From Acinetobacter sp. (lineage in GTDB: Bacteria > Pseudomonadota > Gammaproteobacteria > Pseudomonadales > Moraxellaceae): a stretch of 7,482 nt of DNA. The notes under the pieces were generated by a model. The model had not been told where the DNA came from. It did not search any database and worked only from the letters and a program-made list of their open reading frames with translations. The stretch spans positions 1,513 through 8,994 of the forward strand of contig JAUNHS010000075.1 of the NCBI GenBank assembly GCA_030523805.1. Direction: 5' to 3'. A program made the position numbers and the translations under genes. This document shows, piece by piece, positions 7,422-7,482 of this stretch (positions within the stretch are counted from its first letter, which is position 1; the number at the start of each line of letters is the position of its first letter).

Positions 7422-7429
7422 TTTAGCAC

Positions 7430-7482
7430 TTATGCAGTTACAGTAGCAACTACACCAGCACCTACAGTACGACCACCTTCAC
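7430..7482 (-). CDS. tuf: Elongation factor Tu, C-terminal 16 residues (partial)
   Basis: Read from the window edge on the minus strand, the frame gives EGGRTVGAGVVATVTA and then TAA. EGGRTVGAGVV is the hallmark end of bacterial EF-Tu, the GTPase that brings aminoacyl-tRNA to the ribosome; this piece belongs to the last beta-barrel domain. E. coli EF-Tu ends in VVAKVLG, so the Lys is Thr here and the last residues differ. The codons are those favoured in highly expressed genes of AT-rich genomes (GGT, GTA, GCT, ACT, CGT). The rest of the gene lies beyond the window. Whether this is tufA or tufB cannot be told, because the upstream neighbours are not visible. Confidence 0.93.
   Translation of the reverse strand, partial: EGGRTVGAGVVATVTA

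Noticed and set aside
1..7482. Search for an undescribed multi-gene system
   Set aside because: All five full-length genes and the tuf fragment are intact members of well-known housekeeping families, gaps are all below 300 bases, and there are no signs of transfer such as repeats with target duplications, integrases or a shift in composition.

Overview
The window is ordinary AT-rich gammaproteobacterial chromosome, most likely from the Moraxellaceae (Acinetobacter, Moraxella or a close relative). That placement is inferred from the protein types, the AT-rich third codon positions and the iscX-ndk-rlmN gene order typical of Pseudomonadales. I cannot fix the genus without database searches. I see no phage, insertion sequence, CRISPR array, toxin-antitoxin pair, RNA gene or defence system, and every long open frame belongs to a well-known family.

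Layout, left to right. Minus strand: rlmN (27-1229; 23S rRNA/tRNA m2A methyltransferase), a regulatory gap holding its promoter and the ndk terminator, ndk (1454-1885; nucleoside diphosphate kinase), a gap holding the ndk promoter, iscX (2031-2231; Fe-S assembly adaptor), and prc (2231-4423; periplasmic tail-specific protease). prc and iscX share one base (TAATG) and read as one transcription unit. A 227-base divergent promoter region (4424-4650) separates prc from mutS on the plus strand (4651-7299; mismatch recognition ATPase). mutS converges on the last 16 codons of tuf (EF-Tu, minus strand, cut by the window edge). The mutS-tuf gap carries an intrinsic terminator for each gene. The first ten bases may hold the start codon of the gene after rlmN (pilF by synteny), but this is weak.

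The genes do not form a pathway. They cover translation fidelity (rlmN, tuf), nucleotide supply (ndk), Fe-S assembly (iscX), envelope protein quality control (prc) and genome maintenance (mutS). There is a loose link in that RlmN is a radical-SAM Fe-S enzyme and IscX tunes Fe-S assembly. No intergenic stretch exceeds 300 bases. The points most worth a second look are iscX sitting behind prc instead of at the end of an isc operon, the repeats in the prc leader, a perfect inverted repeat upstream of the rlmN promoter, an extra stem-loop before the terminators of both ndk and tuf, and a consensus-like clamp-binding motif in the MutS tail.
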